NCBI RefSeq assembly: GCF_029016485.1
Contig: NZ_CP092106.1
Coordinates: 1,674,001-1,738,000, forward strand
Reading direction: 5' to 3'
From: Vibrio sp. JC009
GTDB lineage: Bacteria; Pseudomonadota; Gammaproteobacteria; Enterobacterales; Vibrionaceae
DNA: 64,000 bases
Positions 46,101 through 55,270 of the stretch are shown piece by piece; within the stretch, counting starts at the first letter, position 1; each line of letters starts with the position of its first letter. The notes below the pieces were generated by a model that saw only the letters and a list, made by a program, of their open reading frames with translations, was not told the DNA's origin and did no database searches. The position numbers were made by a program, and so were the translations under genes.

Positions 46101-46981
46101 CTTACGATAGCGTGCTCATCCAGCGCGAATTTCTGCAGTTCGAGATCGCTCGCCAGCTCCTGCAAACGGCGCTTGGAGCGTTCAACCTGACGCAGGCTCA
46201 GATAACTGGTTAACACCACCAAAAGAACAACCACAACAGAAAGAACAGACTGCAAAAGCCGGTACCACTCTTTCTGCTGCTCAGCGCTCTCTTCTAACTG
46301 ATTAACCACCAGCTGACTCTGATAAAACAAGCGGTTGGCATTTTCCATGGAGCGGACAAACAGCTGTGGCAGAGTGATCAGGTAAGTTTTTATCGTCTTA
46401 ATAGACTTAGCGTATTCCTCCACATTCCCTTGATTTCTGAGCTGCTCCCGGTTTCGCAGCAACTCAAGCAACCTGTCCCCTTCCTGCTCAATCTGAGTCA
46501 GCTTTGGTCTCAAGTCGATAATCTCAAGAATGTATTCGCCCTTGCCTTCCGTGCGACGGTATAAAATAGCCCGCCTCATCTTATCCTGACTTTCGATATT
46601 CAGGTGGGTTTCTCGGGTAACCGTTCCCCCCTTTTCCAGCACCACCAGCAGCTCTTTGAGGTCGTCGACCCCTTTTTGCATCTGCTTTCTGATATATCGC
46701 TGGCCTTTGATATTGGAGGTGGTCGCCATCTGATAAAAGGAGGACTCTATCTGCTTCAAATCAAGAACGATAAGCTCACCGATGGTAAGGCGCGCCTGTT
46801 CATTAACGATATCATCGCTTAACTGATTATGTATGCTGGTGAAAAAAGTACTGATAGCGAACAGCGCGCCGAATCCAGCTAAGTAAATAACAGCCTGCAG
46901 ATAGATCCAGAGTGAGCCCTGAGCCCCCTGTGGATTACCCTCTTCTTTTTGCTTCGGTTTAAAAATGAGTTTTTTTAACAT
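43169..46981 (-). CDS. Hybrid histidine kinase with PAS domains, two receivers and HPt
   Basis: The 1270-residue protein has a first membrane helix (about 25-48), a periplasmic helical region (about 50-235) and a second helix (about 240-265, LLQSVLSVVVVLLVVLTSYL). Two PAS domains follow (about 280-400 and 405-530; EISGYSREELLGKNHRIF and GYSEQEVIGQDIHELI), then HisKA (H555 in [11 protein letters not shown]), ATPase (GGTGLGLSISKRL), receivers with D846 and D992, and HPt H1134 (LLHTLKG). Unlike the other kinase at 1867 it has no binding domain of its own; the co-encoded binding protein three bases upstream may supply ligand recognition. Confidence 0.94.
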   Translation of the reverse strand: MLKKLIFKPKQKEEGNPQGAQGSLWIYLQAVIYLAGFGALFAISTFFTSIHNQLSDDIVNEQARLTIGELIVLDLKQIESSFYQMATTSNIKGQRYIRKQMQKGVDDLKELLVVLEKGGTVTRETHLNIESQDKMRRAILYRRTEGKGEYILEIIDLRPKLTQIEQEGDRLLELLRNREQLRNQGNVEEYAKSIKTIKTYLITLPQLFVRSMENANRLFYQSQLVVNQLEESAEQQKEWYRLLQSVLSVVVVLLVVLTSYLSLRQVERSKRRLQELASDLELQKFALDEHAIVSATDTEGNIIYANDKFCEISGYSREELLGKNHRIFKSDAHSENFYQGLWSTVARGEIWNGEVKNRNKNGGFSWFSATIVPVLDSEGNKSQYFAIRTDITSRKEMEFTIQENNRFLQSLTNTMGEGVYAVDREGKCSFINPKALELIGYSEQEVIGQDIHELIHHHNADGNEVDSEHCPIMLNMKQANNYASDDERFFKKNNEAFPVSVNAVPIYKDGELDGHVAVFQDISLRKEVEANLQSAKEQAEMANSSKSQFLATMSHEIRTPMNAIIGMSYLALQSDLSAKQRNYVDKIHRSAESLLVIINDILDISKVEAGKLELENKEFFIQDTFENLADVLTIKAEQKGLELLFDIDQNIPNWLVGDPLRLQQILLNLCNNAIKFTHSGEVIVSATAKTQNDEAMITFQVKDTGIGMSTEQMANLFQPFQQADRSTTRKFGGTGLGLSISKRLVSMMGGNIWASSKEGTGSRFYFTAKFPLAKSMEQSCAELLAAKDLKGKNVLVVDDSQSSLDVFTRMLDNFNVKYDTMSDGAELIEELNSETPHLEYDAVILDWKMPGASGFDCLASLAENASLKVPPVIMMSAYGTSELDQIISARDMSVSQILSKPITPCTLLKTLRQAFGLSTDMFGSKQGKESSREHDVSLLAGKKLLLAEDNVFNQEVAIELLSKFGIEAIVAETGQQAVDKLQTADFDGVLMDIQMPVMDGYEATARIRKMDGYLELPIIAMTANAMHDEVSAMMDCGMNDHIAKPINVENLRNKLIKWFATPVEEKGANGLGEPINERSLSRLNVERTKFSMELSDEEYRKLVLRYLENEENFITEIAFAQENADRALMSRLLHTLKGTAATIGAEILAKLAAGTEKAVDSESEDNLMLAEVEDEFFRVEKEIKKYLAQTQDGQKAELEALSDEEYRNMLERLAALLEDFDGEAEEVIDSLLEHQMDTEARMQLESVARSIRQYDFELALTEVRKLTHGA

Positions 46982-46984
46982 CGT

Positions 46985-47761
46985 TTAGTGACTGTTATCG
47001 ATAAAACCATAGTTTCTGAAAATTTCCTGTCCCTTTTCAGAAGCGGCCAGCTCCATAAAGTAGGCGCTAATCTCAGGATACTTCGAAAAAGTGAGCTGAT
47101 TGAGCAGCAACTTTTTCGGTTTAGCAACGGAAGAATCAAGGTCCAGAATATCCATAAACTCCCGGTTTTCATCGAAAAACGCCGTCGCGCGCCAGTTCAT
47201 AATAACGTCGGCATCGCCTTCTCTTAATGCTTTGTTCAGATTTCTTGAATCCGTAGTCACATAAACCGCGTTTTGCAGAACCTCTGAATAATTGCCCTGT
47301 TTATCCAGGATTTTTTTCGTCTCTCTGCCAATGCTGCCCGTATCAGCATTGCCTATAACAACGGACAAATCGTTGCGGGTAAGCTCATTCAGATCGGACT
47401 TAATTCCAAGCGGGTTTCCTTTTTTAACCAGCATAACGGCCTGGTTATAGCCCACATGAACAAAGTCACCTAAAAGCCCTTCATCTATATGTTTTTCCCG
47501 GTATGAAGCCGAGCCCGGAAGATAAAGGTCACCCTTTTTACTTGAAGCCAGGCTTTTGTAGAGATCTTCAGAGCCGCCCTGGCTGATTAAAATCTCGACA
47601 TTTTTTTCTTTCTCAACAATTTTGGCAATTTCGGTAATCGGGTGAGCCATGGTGATTCCGCAATAAACCAGTAATTGAGGTTTCTGCTCCGGTATCGGGT
47701 CTGATTTCTCGCATGAAGCAAGAAAAGGAATGGTGAGTATAAGACCGAGCAGTTTCTTCAT
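46985..47761 (-). CDS. Periplasmic substrate-binding lipoprotein (ModA/PstS-like) linked to a kinase
   Basis: The 258-residue protein has a lipoprotein signal (LILTIPFLASC, lipidated Cys at 17). The mature part resembles type 2 binding proteins for oxyanions such as molybdate (LLVYCGITMAHPITEIAKI, GDLYLPGSASYREK, VMNWRATAF). No permease or ATPase gene is adjacent; instead the hybrid kinase starts 3 bp after its stop. This suggests a sensory binding protein that reports a small anion or other ligand to the kinase, as LuxP or TorT do for theirs. The ligand is unknown. Confidence 0.85.
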   Translation of the reverse strand: MKKLLGLILTIPFLASCEKSDPIPEQKPQLLVYCGITMAHPITEIAKIVEKEKNVEILISQGGSEDLYKSLASSKKGDLYLPGSASYREKHIDEGLLGDFVHVGYNQAVMLVKKGNPLGIKSDLNELTRNDLSVVIGNADTGSIGRETKKILDKQGNYSEVLQNAVYVTTDSRNLNKALREGDADVIMNWRATAFFDENREFMDILDLDSSVAKPKKLLLNQLTFSKYPEISAYFMELAASEKGQEIFRNYGFIDNSH

Positions 47762-47986
47762 ATTAGTTCCCTGATAAAGCTTACTTTTAATACAATTTCT
47801 TTTACATCATAGCATTTCGTTATTACAAATATACTTTTTGAGTAGTTTGATGATAAACAGTGTGAAAAAATTCACTTATTTTCTGGGTTTATTTTGCAAT
47901 AGCACTTGAAGCTATCTGTTTGACAGGTAATATTGCGGGCTGGATTAAAAAATATTGTAAGACCCTTAACGGAGAATATATCTAAA

Positions 47987-49387
47987 ATGACTTACGCGCC
48001 TGTAACTGACGTATTAAGCGGAAAGTTAGCGGTTGACAGTGAAATCACTGTTCGCGGCTGGATTCGTTCACGTCGTGATTCCAAAGCTGGAATCTCTTTC
48101 CTTGCCATCTATGACGGCTCTTGTTTCGACCCGATTCAGGCCGTGGTCCCAAATGACCTTAATAATTACGATGAAGACGTTCTTAAACTGACAACCGGCT
48201 GCTCTGTTGAAGTAACCGGTAAAATCGTAGAGTCTCCGGCTAAAGGTCAGGACTTCGAACTTGCTGCAACGGCAGTAAAAGTGGTTGGCTGGGTTGAAGA
48301 TGCCGACACTTACCCAATGGCAAAAACACGCCATTCCATTGAATACCTTCGTGAGGTTGCTCACCTGCGCCCGCGCACTAACGTTATCGGTGCAGTTGCA
48401 CGTGTACGTAACTGTCTTTCTCAGGCTATCCACCGCTTCTATCACGAGCAGGGTTATTACTGGGTTTCAGCTCCGCTGATCACAGCTTCTGATGCAGAAG
48501 GTGCCGGTGAAATGTTCCGCGTTTCTACGCTGGATATGGAAAACCTGCCTCGCACTGACAAAGGCGCGGTAGACTACAACGAAGATTTCTTCGGTAAAGA
48601 GACCTTCCTGACGGTATCTGGCCAGCTAAACGCTGAAACTTATGCCTGTGCACTAAGCAAGGTTTACACATTCGGCCCGACTTTCCGTGCAGAAAACTCA
48701 AACACCAGCCGTCACCTGGCGGAATTCTGGATGGTTGAGCCGGAAGTTGCGTTTGCGGATCTGAACGACGTTGCAGGTCTTGCAGAAGACATGCTTAAGT
48801 ACGTATTTAAAGCCGTTCTTGATGAGCGCCGTGATGACCTTGAGTTCTTCGCTCAGCGTATCAACAAAGAAGCGATCACCCGTCTTGAGCAGTTTGTTGA
48901 CTCTGACTTTGCTCAGGTTGACTATACTGATGCAATTCAGATCCTGCTTGATTCAGGCAAAGAGTTCGAATTCCCGGTTGAATGGGGCATCGACATGTCT
49001 TCTGAGCACGAGCGCTACCTTGCTGAAGAACACTTCAAAGCGCCGGTTATCGTGAAGAACTACCCGAAAGACATCAAAGCTTTCTACATGCGTATGAACG
49101 ACGACGGCAAAACTGTTGCGGCTATGGACGTACTGGCACCTGGCATCGGTGAAATCATCGGTGGTTCTCAGCGTGAAGAGCGTCTGGACGTACTGGACAG
49201 CCGTATGCGCGAGATGGGCATCGACCCTGAGCACATGAACTGGTACCGCGACCTGCGCCGCTACGGCACAGTGCCACACTCTGGTTTCGGTCTGGGCTTT
49301 GAGCGTCTGGTATCTTACGTGACCGGTATGGCAAACGTGCGTGACGTAATTCCGTTCCCACGTACGCCAAGAAGTGCGAACTTCTAA
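47987..49387 (+). CDS. asnS: Asparaginyl-tRNA synthetase
   Basis: Start at the ATG at 47987 ([11 protein letters not shown]) gives 466 residues, the E. coli AsnS length; GGAG lies upstream. It has an OB-fold anticodon-binding domain (about 1-110, [19 protein letters not shown]) and a class II catalytic core: motif 2 [17 protein letters not shown] and motif 3 [16 protein letters not shown]. It charges tRNA-Asn with asparagine. An intrinsic terminator follows. Confidence 0.97.
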   Translation: MTYAPVTDVLSGKLAVDSEITVRGWIRSRRDSKAGISFLAIYDGSCFDPIQAVVPNDLNNYDEDVLKLTTGCSVEVTGKIVESPAKGQDFELAATAVKVVGWVEDADTYPMAKTRHSIEYLREVAHLRPRTNVIGAVARVRNCLSQAIHRFYHEQGYYWVSAPLITASDAEGAGEMFRVSTLDMENLPRTDKGAVDYNEDFFGKETFLTVSGQLNAETYACALSKVYTFGPTFRAENSNTSRHLAEFWMVEPEVAFADLNDVAGLAEDMLKYVFKAVLDERRDDLEFFAQRINKEAITRLEQFVDSDFAQVDYTDAIQILLDSGKEFEFPVEWGIDMSSEHERYLAEEHFKAPVIVKNYPKDIKAFYMRMNDDGKTVAAMDVLAPGIGEIIGGSQREERLDVLDSRMREMGIDPEHMNWYRDLRRYGTVPHSGFGLGFERLVSYVTGMANVRDVIPFPRTPRSANF

Positions 49388-49428
49388 TCAGCTAAAACCA
49401 CATTGTGTCACAGTTGAGTTAATTTATA

Positions 49429-49457
49429 ACAGGTCACCAATTGGTGGCCTGTTTTTT
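49429..49457 (+). terminator. Intrinsic terminator after asnS
   Basis: ACAGGTCACCAA pairs with TTGGTGGCCTGT (one G-U), followed by six T. About 40 bp past the asnS stop. Confidence 0.92.
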
Positions 49458-49722
49458 ATCTGCAAACTGACCTACCATTTACTTGTATTTACCTGCAATG
49501 ACAAGTTAAAAAAATAGATTAATTTTTCAACTTATTTTTAACTTTACTTGGCTATTTTGCTCGATTCTGCTGCCTTTAAGTTGAAGATAACGGATGTTTA
49601 ACTAAAAATTCAGCTCAAGTGCAAAAAAAATCAAGTTTTGCGTAGTTTTACTGTTGTCACTAACCTGTCATAAAGGTATAAAGAGAATACTTGACGATAC
49701 AATTTACATGGATGAATACATT

Positions 49723-50913
49723 ATGTTTGAAAAAGTCGCTGCGGCACCTGCCGACCCTATCATGGGCCTTACTGAAGCATTTAAAAACGATTCACGCGCA
49801 GAGAAAATCAATCTTGGCGCAGGTATTTACAAAGACGAACAAGGTAACACCCCTGTTCTGGCCACGGTAAAAAAAGCAGAAGCAGCACTGGTTGAAAACG
49901 AAACCACCAAATCTTACCTGTCCATCCAGGGTACAGCGGAGTATGGTCTGGCGGTTCAGCAGCTACTGTTCGGCAGTGACGCAGAAATCATTTCAAACAA
50001 GCGCGCTCAGACAGCACACGCTCCGGGCGGTACAGGTGCTCTGCGTGTTGCCGGTGAATTTATTAAGCGTCAGCTTGAAACCAACAGAATCTGGATCAGC
50101 AACCCGACCTGGGCAAACCATAATGCGATTTTCACCGCTGCCGGTCTTGAAACCATTCAGTACAAATACTACAACGCGGAAACGAAAGATAAAGATTTCG
50201 CAGGTATGCTTGCCGACCTTGAAAACGCTCAGGCGGGTGACGTAGTACTGGTACACGGCTGCTGTCATAACCCAACCGGTATCGACCCGACACCTGAAGA
50301 GTGGGAAACACTGGCAAAACTTTGTGCAGACAAAGGCCTGATCCCTCTGTTTGACTTCGCTTATCAGGGCTTTGCAACCGGCGTAGAAGATGATGCTCAG
50401 GGTCTTCGTACTTTCGCAAAATTCAACAAAGAGATGATGGTAGCAAGTTCATTCTCTAAAAACTTCGGTCTGTACAACGAGCGTGTTGGTGCATTTACAC
50501 TGGTTGCTGAAAATCAGGAAGTTGCTGCGACGGCATTCTCTCAGGCTAAATCAATCATTCGTGCGATGTACTCTAACCCACCGGCACACGGTGCAGCGAT
50601 TGTGACTTATGTACTGAACAGCCCTGAGCTTCGCGCTGAGTGGGAAAACGAAGTGGCAGAAATGCGTGACCGTATCAAGCAGATGCGTGAGCTTTTCGTT
50701 GCGACTCTGAAAGATGAAGGCGTAACCAGTGACTTTAGCTTTATCGAGCGTCAGAATGGTATGTTCTCTTTCTCTGGCCTGACGAAAGATCAGGTTGAGA
50801 AGCTAAAAACTGAACACGCAATCTACATCGTTGGTTCAGGCCGTATCAGCGTTGCCGGTATGACTAAAGCAAACATGGGACCACTTTGTAAAGGTATTGC
50901 TGCGGTTCTTTAA
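49723..50913 (+). CDS. aspC: Aromatic/aspartate aminotransferase (AspC-like)
   Basis: Start at [20 protein letters not shown] (49723) gives 396 residues, as in AspC of E. coli. Fold type I PLP enzyme: [12 protein letters not shown], the aspartate of FDFAYQGFA, the PLP-lysine in [15 protein letters not shown] and the substrate-binding Arg near GRISVAG. It interconverts aspartate and 2-oxoglutarate with oxaloacetate and glutamate; TyrB-like activity on aromatic amino acids is possible. The upstream 265 bp are AT-rich and without another gene. Confidence 0.93.
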   Translation: MFEKVAAAPADPIMGLTEAFKNDSRAEKINLGAGIYKDEQGNTPVLATVKKAEAALVENETTKSYLSIQGTAEYGLAVQQLLFGSDAEIISNKRAQTAHAPGGTGALRVAGEFIKRQLETNRIWISNPTWANHNAIFTAAGLETIQYKYYNAETKDKDFAGMLADLENAQAGDVVLVHGCCHNPTGIDPTPEEWETLAKLCADKGLIPLFDFAYQGFATGVEDDAQGLRTFAKFNKEMMVASSFSKNFGLYNERVGAFTLVAENQEVAATAFSQAKSIIRAMYSNPPAHGAAIVTYVLNSPELRAEWENEVAEMRDRIKQMRELFVATLKDEGVTSDFSFIERQNGMFSFSGLTKDQVEKLKTEHAIYIVGSGRISVAGMTKANMGPLCKGIAAVL

Positions 50914-50943
50914 TCGTAAGCTCCCAAACCACCCTCGCGCTCT

Positions 50944-50969
50944 CATTCCCACGCTCCCGCGTGGGAATG
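50944..50969. repeat. Dispersed palindrome carrying IS-B copy 1 at its tail
   Basis: CATTCCCACGC-TCCC-GCGTGGGAATG, 11-bp perfect arms. IS-B begins in the last bases (core TG at 50968-50969). Same repeat family as 35055-35076. Confidence 0.85.
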
Positions 50970-51010
50970 TATATGGACTCCCCCTGTAACACAAGTGGTT
51001 TAAGATAATA

Positions 51011-51166
51011 AGAGTTTATGCAAGTGCACGTATATTCGGTTTCATCATGGGGCGCTACCCCGAACCTTTATGGCTAAATCCACTAACAAGGCTTCTAATC
51101 GCAGTCCAGGCATTTATTGCCTCATTCCCACACAGAGTTTGCCTTGTGTGCTGTGCTAACACTTTA
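51011..51166 (-). ncRNA. Candidate bridge RNA (seekRNA) of IS-B copy 1
   Basis: Identical sequence to the region analysed at 59605-59760. Ends are estimates. Confidence 0.6.
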
Positions 51167-51230
51167 TCTTAATTACTTGCTATTACGCTGGTTTGTCGTT
51201 TGCTCCAAATTCAGCTTTACCTTATTTCAG

Positions 51231-52253
51231 TTAAGCTAACTTAAGCTGGTAAGGCTGTTTTGATTTCAATATGGCACACGCCATCCTGACTATCTTATTC
51301 GCTAGAGCAATAACGACTTTATTCACATGGTTTCTCTCTAACAGAGAGCGTATCCACTGACTAAGTGGATCAGTTTTATCTTTGACATGACTAACTACAG
51401 CTCGGGCACCATGAACGACAAGAGCTCTGAGATAACGATCTCCTCGCTTAGTAATGCCAAGGTTGATATTTCTACCTCCACTTCCTGTATGAGCAGGCAC
51501 TAATCCAATGCTTGCGCTTGCATCCCTACCACACTTATAAGCCGATGCATTTCCTAACCTGGCATACAAAGCACTGCCTGAAATCCATGAAATACCCGGT
51601 AACGAGGCTAAAAGCTTACAATCTTCATTTTGTTTTGCCTGATTGGTAAGAGCTTGAGTGGCATCATCAATTTGGGTATCAAGCGCGAGCAACTGTTCTT
51701 TAAGATTATTTAGAATAAACCGAGCAGCATGGGTTAATTCATTTTCAGCATTTTCCAACTCAAACGGTAGCTGTTTTCTGAGCGAATTGATTCCTATGGG
51801 AAATTTGATGCCATATTCCATCGCAAGCCCCCGGATACGGTTAGCAAGCTGTGTTCGTTGCTTAATATAACCTTCCCGCAGTCTTAGTAAGCAGGCAAGA
51901 TCTTGCTGTTCAACAGTTTTAACCGGAACGAAATGAATATCTGTCCGCTGACTGGCTTCATAAATAGCCAAAGCATCATTGGGATCATTTTTATTTCCCG
52001 AGCGATACTTAGCGGCGATCTGAGCAGGCACGAGTAAGACTTGATGTCCTGCCTGCTGGAACTTTCGACCCCAATAATGAGCCGTTGCACAAGCTTCCAT
52101 ACAAATAACAGCTTTGGGGTGCTTAGCCACCATTGAAATTAACTTTGATTGAGATACTTTTTGATTAGATGAAAGCTTTCCGTGCTTATTAATTATCGCA
52201 ACTTGAATAACAGTCTTAGCAAGGTCGATAGAAATAGTGATATTCTTGTTCAT
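51231..52253 (-). CDS. IS110-family transposase (IS-B copy 1)
   Basis: The 340-residue protein has the DEDD domain (SIDLAKTVIQVAI, ICMEACATAHYW, GNKNDPNDALAIY) and the Transposase_20 domain (LASLPGISWISGSALY, RDASASIGLVPAHTGSGGR with the serine of the family). It is clearly different from IS-A transposase (same family, low identity) but with the same layout. Intact and identical to the copy at 58518. Confidence 0.95.
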   Translation of the reverse strand: MNKNITISIDLAKTVIQVAIINKHGKLSSNQKVSQSKLISMVAKHPKAVICMEACATAHYWGRKFQQAGHQVLLVPAQIAAKYRSGNKNDPNDALAIYEASQRTDIHFVPVKTVEQQDLACLLRLREGYIKQRTQLANRIRGLAMEYGIKFPIGINSLRKQLPFELENAENELTHAARFILNNLKEQLLALDTQIDDATQALTNQAKQNEDCKLLASLPGISWISGSALYARLGNASAYKCGRDASASIGLVPAHTGSGGRNINLGITKRGDRYLRALVVHGARAVVSHVKDKTDPLSQWIRSLLERNHVNKVVIALANKIVRMACAILKSKQPYQLKLA

Positions 52254-52424
52254 GGCATGGGCTCCTTTTTAGTTGACACTCTTACCTTAGCCGATATTTT
52301 CGACGAAGGTGAGGGAGTCCATGCCATTGCATACCAAACTCAAAGATACCGGAAATCGTCCAATGTTTCCGGTATTTGTTTCTTCCTATCAAACGAAAAA
52401 ACAACCTATTTACAACCTTAGATC

Positions 52425-52564
52425 CTAACTCTTATACACAAGTTTAAGGAGCCAAAGAATGCTCCTCCCCTTAGTCTCGAAAGGCCGGATTTTCGAAGAA
52501 GTCACATCGAAGGGGAGGCTGGGAGGGGTTGTTTCTCATGGGTTTAAGTTTTGGTGGTTTAACT
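52425..52564. mobile_element. MITE copy E (left half only)
   Basis: About 140 bp of the MITE. The left end 52425-52443 matches the IS50 outside end at 18 of 19 positions. Similarity stops at about 52564, 45 bp before the DUF294 start codon, so the right half has been lost or replaced by that gene's promoter region. Confidence 0.85.
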
Positions 52565-52608
52565 AATGGTGTACTATAGCTAAGTCTTTGGTTACAGGTG
52601 AATCCTAA

Positions 52609-54495
52609 ATGGATGTAGAATTATTAGAAATTAAAAACTTTATCGCTCAGTACCCGCCATTTTCTGAAATGCCGGAAGAAGCGCTGGAACATATCACTAA
52701 ACAAGTCGAAATCTCCTATTTCCGGGCAGATACGCCGATAATTCATTTCGGTGATCATATCCATGATTTGTATATGGTTCGCAGTGGCGTGGTTGAGATA
52801 CTGCGACGTAGCGGTGAGCTTTATAACCGCCTGGATGAAGGCGACATCTTTGGTCAGATGGGGCTGATGACCAACAACAAAGTCCGCTTCCCGGCCAAAG
52901 CAACGGAAGATACCCTGCTCTACTGTATCCCTGAAGAGCTGTTTCATGAACTTTACGACAACTACGACAACTTTGCCGATTTCGTTGAAGTAGAAAATAA
53001 CGTTCGCTTAAGGCAGGCCATATCCAATAATAACGAAGCCAACGATCTGACCACTTCTAAAGTCACAACCCTTATTACCAAAGAGCCAATCAGCATAACG
53101 ACGACTGAGTCCATTCAGAATGCGGCCAGAAAAATGGCCGATGAAGGCGTATCCAGCCTGATAGTGATGGCCCCGGAACAGGAAGACGAAGAAGAAGATC
53201 AGAACCAGATTGCCGGTATTGTCACCGACCGTGATCTTTGTACCCGCGTTCTTGCAGAAGGGTTAGACCTGACCACGCCAGTTTCAGATGTGATGACCTA
53301 TGAAGTTATCCCGCTGGATCATAACGCCTATGTCTACGAAGCCATGCTAACCATGCTCAGATACAATGTGAACCACCTTCCTATTATTAAGGGTGGCGTT
53401 CCCATTGGTGTTATCGAGACCGCCGATATCGTTCGTTACGAATCGCAGAACTCGCTGCTACTGGTTAACACCATATTCCAGCAGACCACAATTGAAGAAC
53501 TTAAAGCGGTTTCTCAGCAGGTTCGGGACAGTTTTGTCCGTCTTGTTAACGAAGATGCCAACTCGCATATGGTCGGTACCGCTATGTCTGTTATCGGCCG
53601 AAGTTTTAAACAGCGGATTATTGAACTTGCTGAAGAAAAGCTTGGCGTGCCTCCGGTGCCTTACTGTTTTCTGGCGCTTGGATCCATGGCGCGCGATGAG
53701 CAGATTCTGGTTACCGATCAGGACAATGCGATTATCCTTGATGAAAGTTATAACGAAGAAAAGCACGGCGAGTACTTTTCTAAACTGGCGAAATTTGTCT
53801 GTGACGGCTTAGATGAGTGCGGGTACCGCTACTGCACCGGCGACATTATGGCCACCAACCCGATGTGGCGCATGACCCGAAGAGAATGGGAAGAGTGCTT
53901 CTCAGACTGGATTGACAACCCGAATCCGAAAGCCCTGTTGAATGCGTCTATCTTTTTCGATCTGGACGGCATTCACGGCCGCCTGAAATGGGCTGAGCAG
54001 CTTAACAGCTTTATCGTCCGCAGAGCCCGCAAGAACAACCGCTTCCTGGCATGTCTTGCCCGGAATGCGCTAAACCGCACTCCGCCACTGGGCTTTTTCA
54101 AAAGCTTTGTGATGGAAAAAGATGGTCAGCACAAAAACTCCATTAACCTGAAACGCCGGGGTACCGCTCCGCTGGCTGATCTTATCCGCGTTCACGCCCT
54201 GGCGGTGGGCTCACAGTCGCAAAACTCCTTTGAAAGGCTGGATGATATTGAAGAGGCCGGCATTCTTCCTAAGGGACGCGCGCAGGACCTGCGTGATGCG
54301 ATGGAGTTTGTTTCTATGGTACGTATCCGCCATCAGGCGATTGATGTGGAAAGCGGGATTGACCCGGATAACAATATCGAACCGGACAACATCTCAGACT
54401 TTGAACGCAGAAACCTGAAAGATGCCTTCCAGATCCTGAGTAATGCACAGAACTTCCTTAAGTTCCGCTATCAGGCAAGTAACAGTTTTAAATAG
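52609..54495 (+). CDS. cNMP-binding/CBS/DUF294 nucleotidyltransferase-like protein
   Basis: The 628-residue cytoplasmic protein has a cyclic-nucleotide-binding domain (about 15-125, VRSGVVEILRRSGELYNRLDEGDIFGQMGLM), a CBS pair (about 155-290, MADEGVSSLIVM, VTDRDLCTRVL, HLPIIKGGVPIGVIE), a DUF294 nucleotidyltransferase-like domain with LGSMARDEQILVTDQDNAII (GSxxR...DxD) and the DUF294_C domain. Such proteins are predicted signal-transducing nucleotidyltransferases, often near acetate transporter genes; no actP is seen here. The next gene starts 10 bp after its stop. The target is unknown. Confidence 0.92.
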   Translation: MDVELLEIKNFIAQYPPFSEMPEEALEHITKQVEISYFRADTPIIHFGDHIHDLYMVRSGVVEILRRSGELYNRLDEGDIFGQMGLMTNNKVRFPAKATEDTLLYCIPEELFHELYDNYDNFADFVEVENNVRLRQAISNNNEANDLTTSKVTTLITKEPISITTTESIQNAARKMADEGVSSLIVMAPEQEDEEEDQNQIAGIVTDRDLCTRVLAEGLDLTTPVSDVMTYEVIPLDHNAYVYEAMLTMLRYNVNHLPIIKGGVPIGVIETADIVRYESQNSLLLVNTIFQQTTIEELKAVSQQVRDSFVRLVNEDANSHMVGTAMSVIGRSFKQRIIELAEEKLGVPPVPYCFLALGSMARDEQILVTDQDNAIILDESYNEEKHGEYFSKLAKFVCDGLDECGYRYCTGDIMATNPMWRMTRREWEECFSDWIDNPNPKALLNASIFFDLDGIHGRLKWAEQLNSFIVRRARKNNRFLACLARNALNRTPPLGFFKSFVMEKDGQHKNSINLKRRGTAPLADLIRVHALAVGSQSQNSFERLDDIEEAGILPKGRAQDLRDAMEFVSMVRIRHQAIDVESGIDPDNNIEPDNISDFERRNLKDAFQILSNAQNFLKFRYQASNSFK

Positions 54496-54505
54496 CAGGC
54501 CGGCG

Positions 54506-55219
54506 ATGTTTTTTAAAAAGAGCAACAATTGTAACTGGCCTGAGTATTACCATCAGGCGCCTTCGCGGGTGAAAGATCAGAGGCTTCTGAGCTTTTTTGA
54601 GCAGGGCATTTTTTCTCCGGAAACCCCGCTCTCCCAGATTCGCTTTGTAGCGCTGGACTTTGAAACCACAGGGCTGGATCCGGACAAAGACGACATTATC
54701 AGTATCGGCCTGGTGCCATTTACCCTAAACCGGATTTATCTTAACCAGGCTAAACACTGGATTGTCAGTCCAAGCCAGCCGCTTGAGGAAGAATCTGTGA
54801 TTATCCACGGCATCACTCACAGCGATATTGTGGACGCGCCCGATCTGACCCGCATCCTTGAACAGGTACTTGAGTCACTCGCAGGACATGTCGTGGTGGC
54901 GCATTTTCGTAAGATTGAGCGCAACTTTCTGGATAAAGCGTTAAAAGAGAGAATCGGCGAAGGTATGCTGTTTCCGATTGTCGATACCATGGAAGTGGAA
55001 GCGGAAATTCAGAAAAAGCGGACTCAGGGAATTGTTAACCGTTTAAAAGGTACAAGGCCGCTTTCTGTCAGGTTAGCCAAAAGTCGTGCACGATACGGAT
55101 TGCCGGTTTATTCAGCCCACCACGCGCTTACCGACGCGATTGCTACAGCGGAACTTTTGCAGGCGCAGATTTCGCATCATTATTCGGATATGGATCCGAT
55201 TAGTAAGTTTTGGAAGTGA
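54506..55219 (+). CDS. DnaQ-like 3'-5' exonuclease
   Basis: Start at ATG 54506 (MFFKKSNNCNWPEYYHQAPSR), 237 residues. Motifs: Exo I FVALDFETTGLDP, Exo II VVVAHFRKIERNFLD, Exo III HHALTDAIATAELL, the DEDDh pattern of DNA polymerase III epsilon-like nucleases. It lacks a polymerase-binding tail of DnaQ type, so it is a stand-alone nuclease. Coupling to the DUF294 gene is conserved in many gammaproteobacteria as far as I know. Confidence 0.9.
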   Translation: MFFKKSNNCNWPEYYHQAPSRVKDQRLLSFFEQGIFSPETPLSQIRFVALDFETTGLDPDKDDIISIGLVPFTLNRIYLNQAKHWIVSPSQPLEEESVIIHGITHSDIVDAPDLTRILEQVLESLAGHVVVAHFRKIERNFLDKALKERIGEGMLFPIVDTMEVEAEIQKKRTQGIVNRLKGTRPLSVRLAKSRARYGLPVYSAHHALTDAIATAELLQAQISHHYSDMDPISKFWK

Positions 55220-55224
55220 AGAGC

Positions 55225-55263
55225 GGGTTATGGGGAATAGGACAAAGTCCGTCCCCATAGCCC
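55225..55263. terminator. Hairpin between convergent exonuclease and BCCT genes
   Basis: GGGTTATGGGGA pairs with TCCCCATAGCCC around an inner GGAC/GTCC, a bidirectional terminator candidate. Its core matches the repeat at 37585-37640. Confidence 0.6.
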
Positions 55264-55270
55264 GAAAAAC

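Larger units (their letters stand above)
50968..52327 (-). mobile_element. IS-B copy 1, IS110/IS1111-type insertion sequence (1360 bp)
   Basis: Ends inferred from comparison with the inverted copy at 58444-59803, identical inside. Subterminal repeats read ATGGACTCCC at both ends; a TG/CA dinucleotide is found at both junctions. The 3' non-coding end is long (263 bp) and the 5' end short (74 bp). It sits in the tail of the dispersed palindrome, between aspC and the DUF294 gene. Confidence 0.9.
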
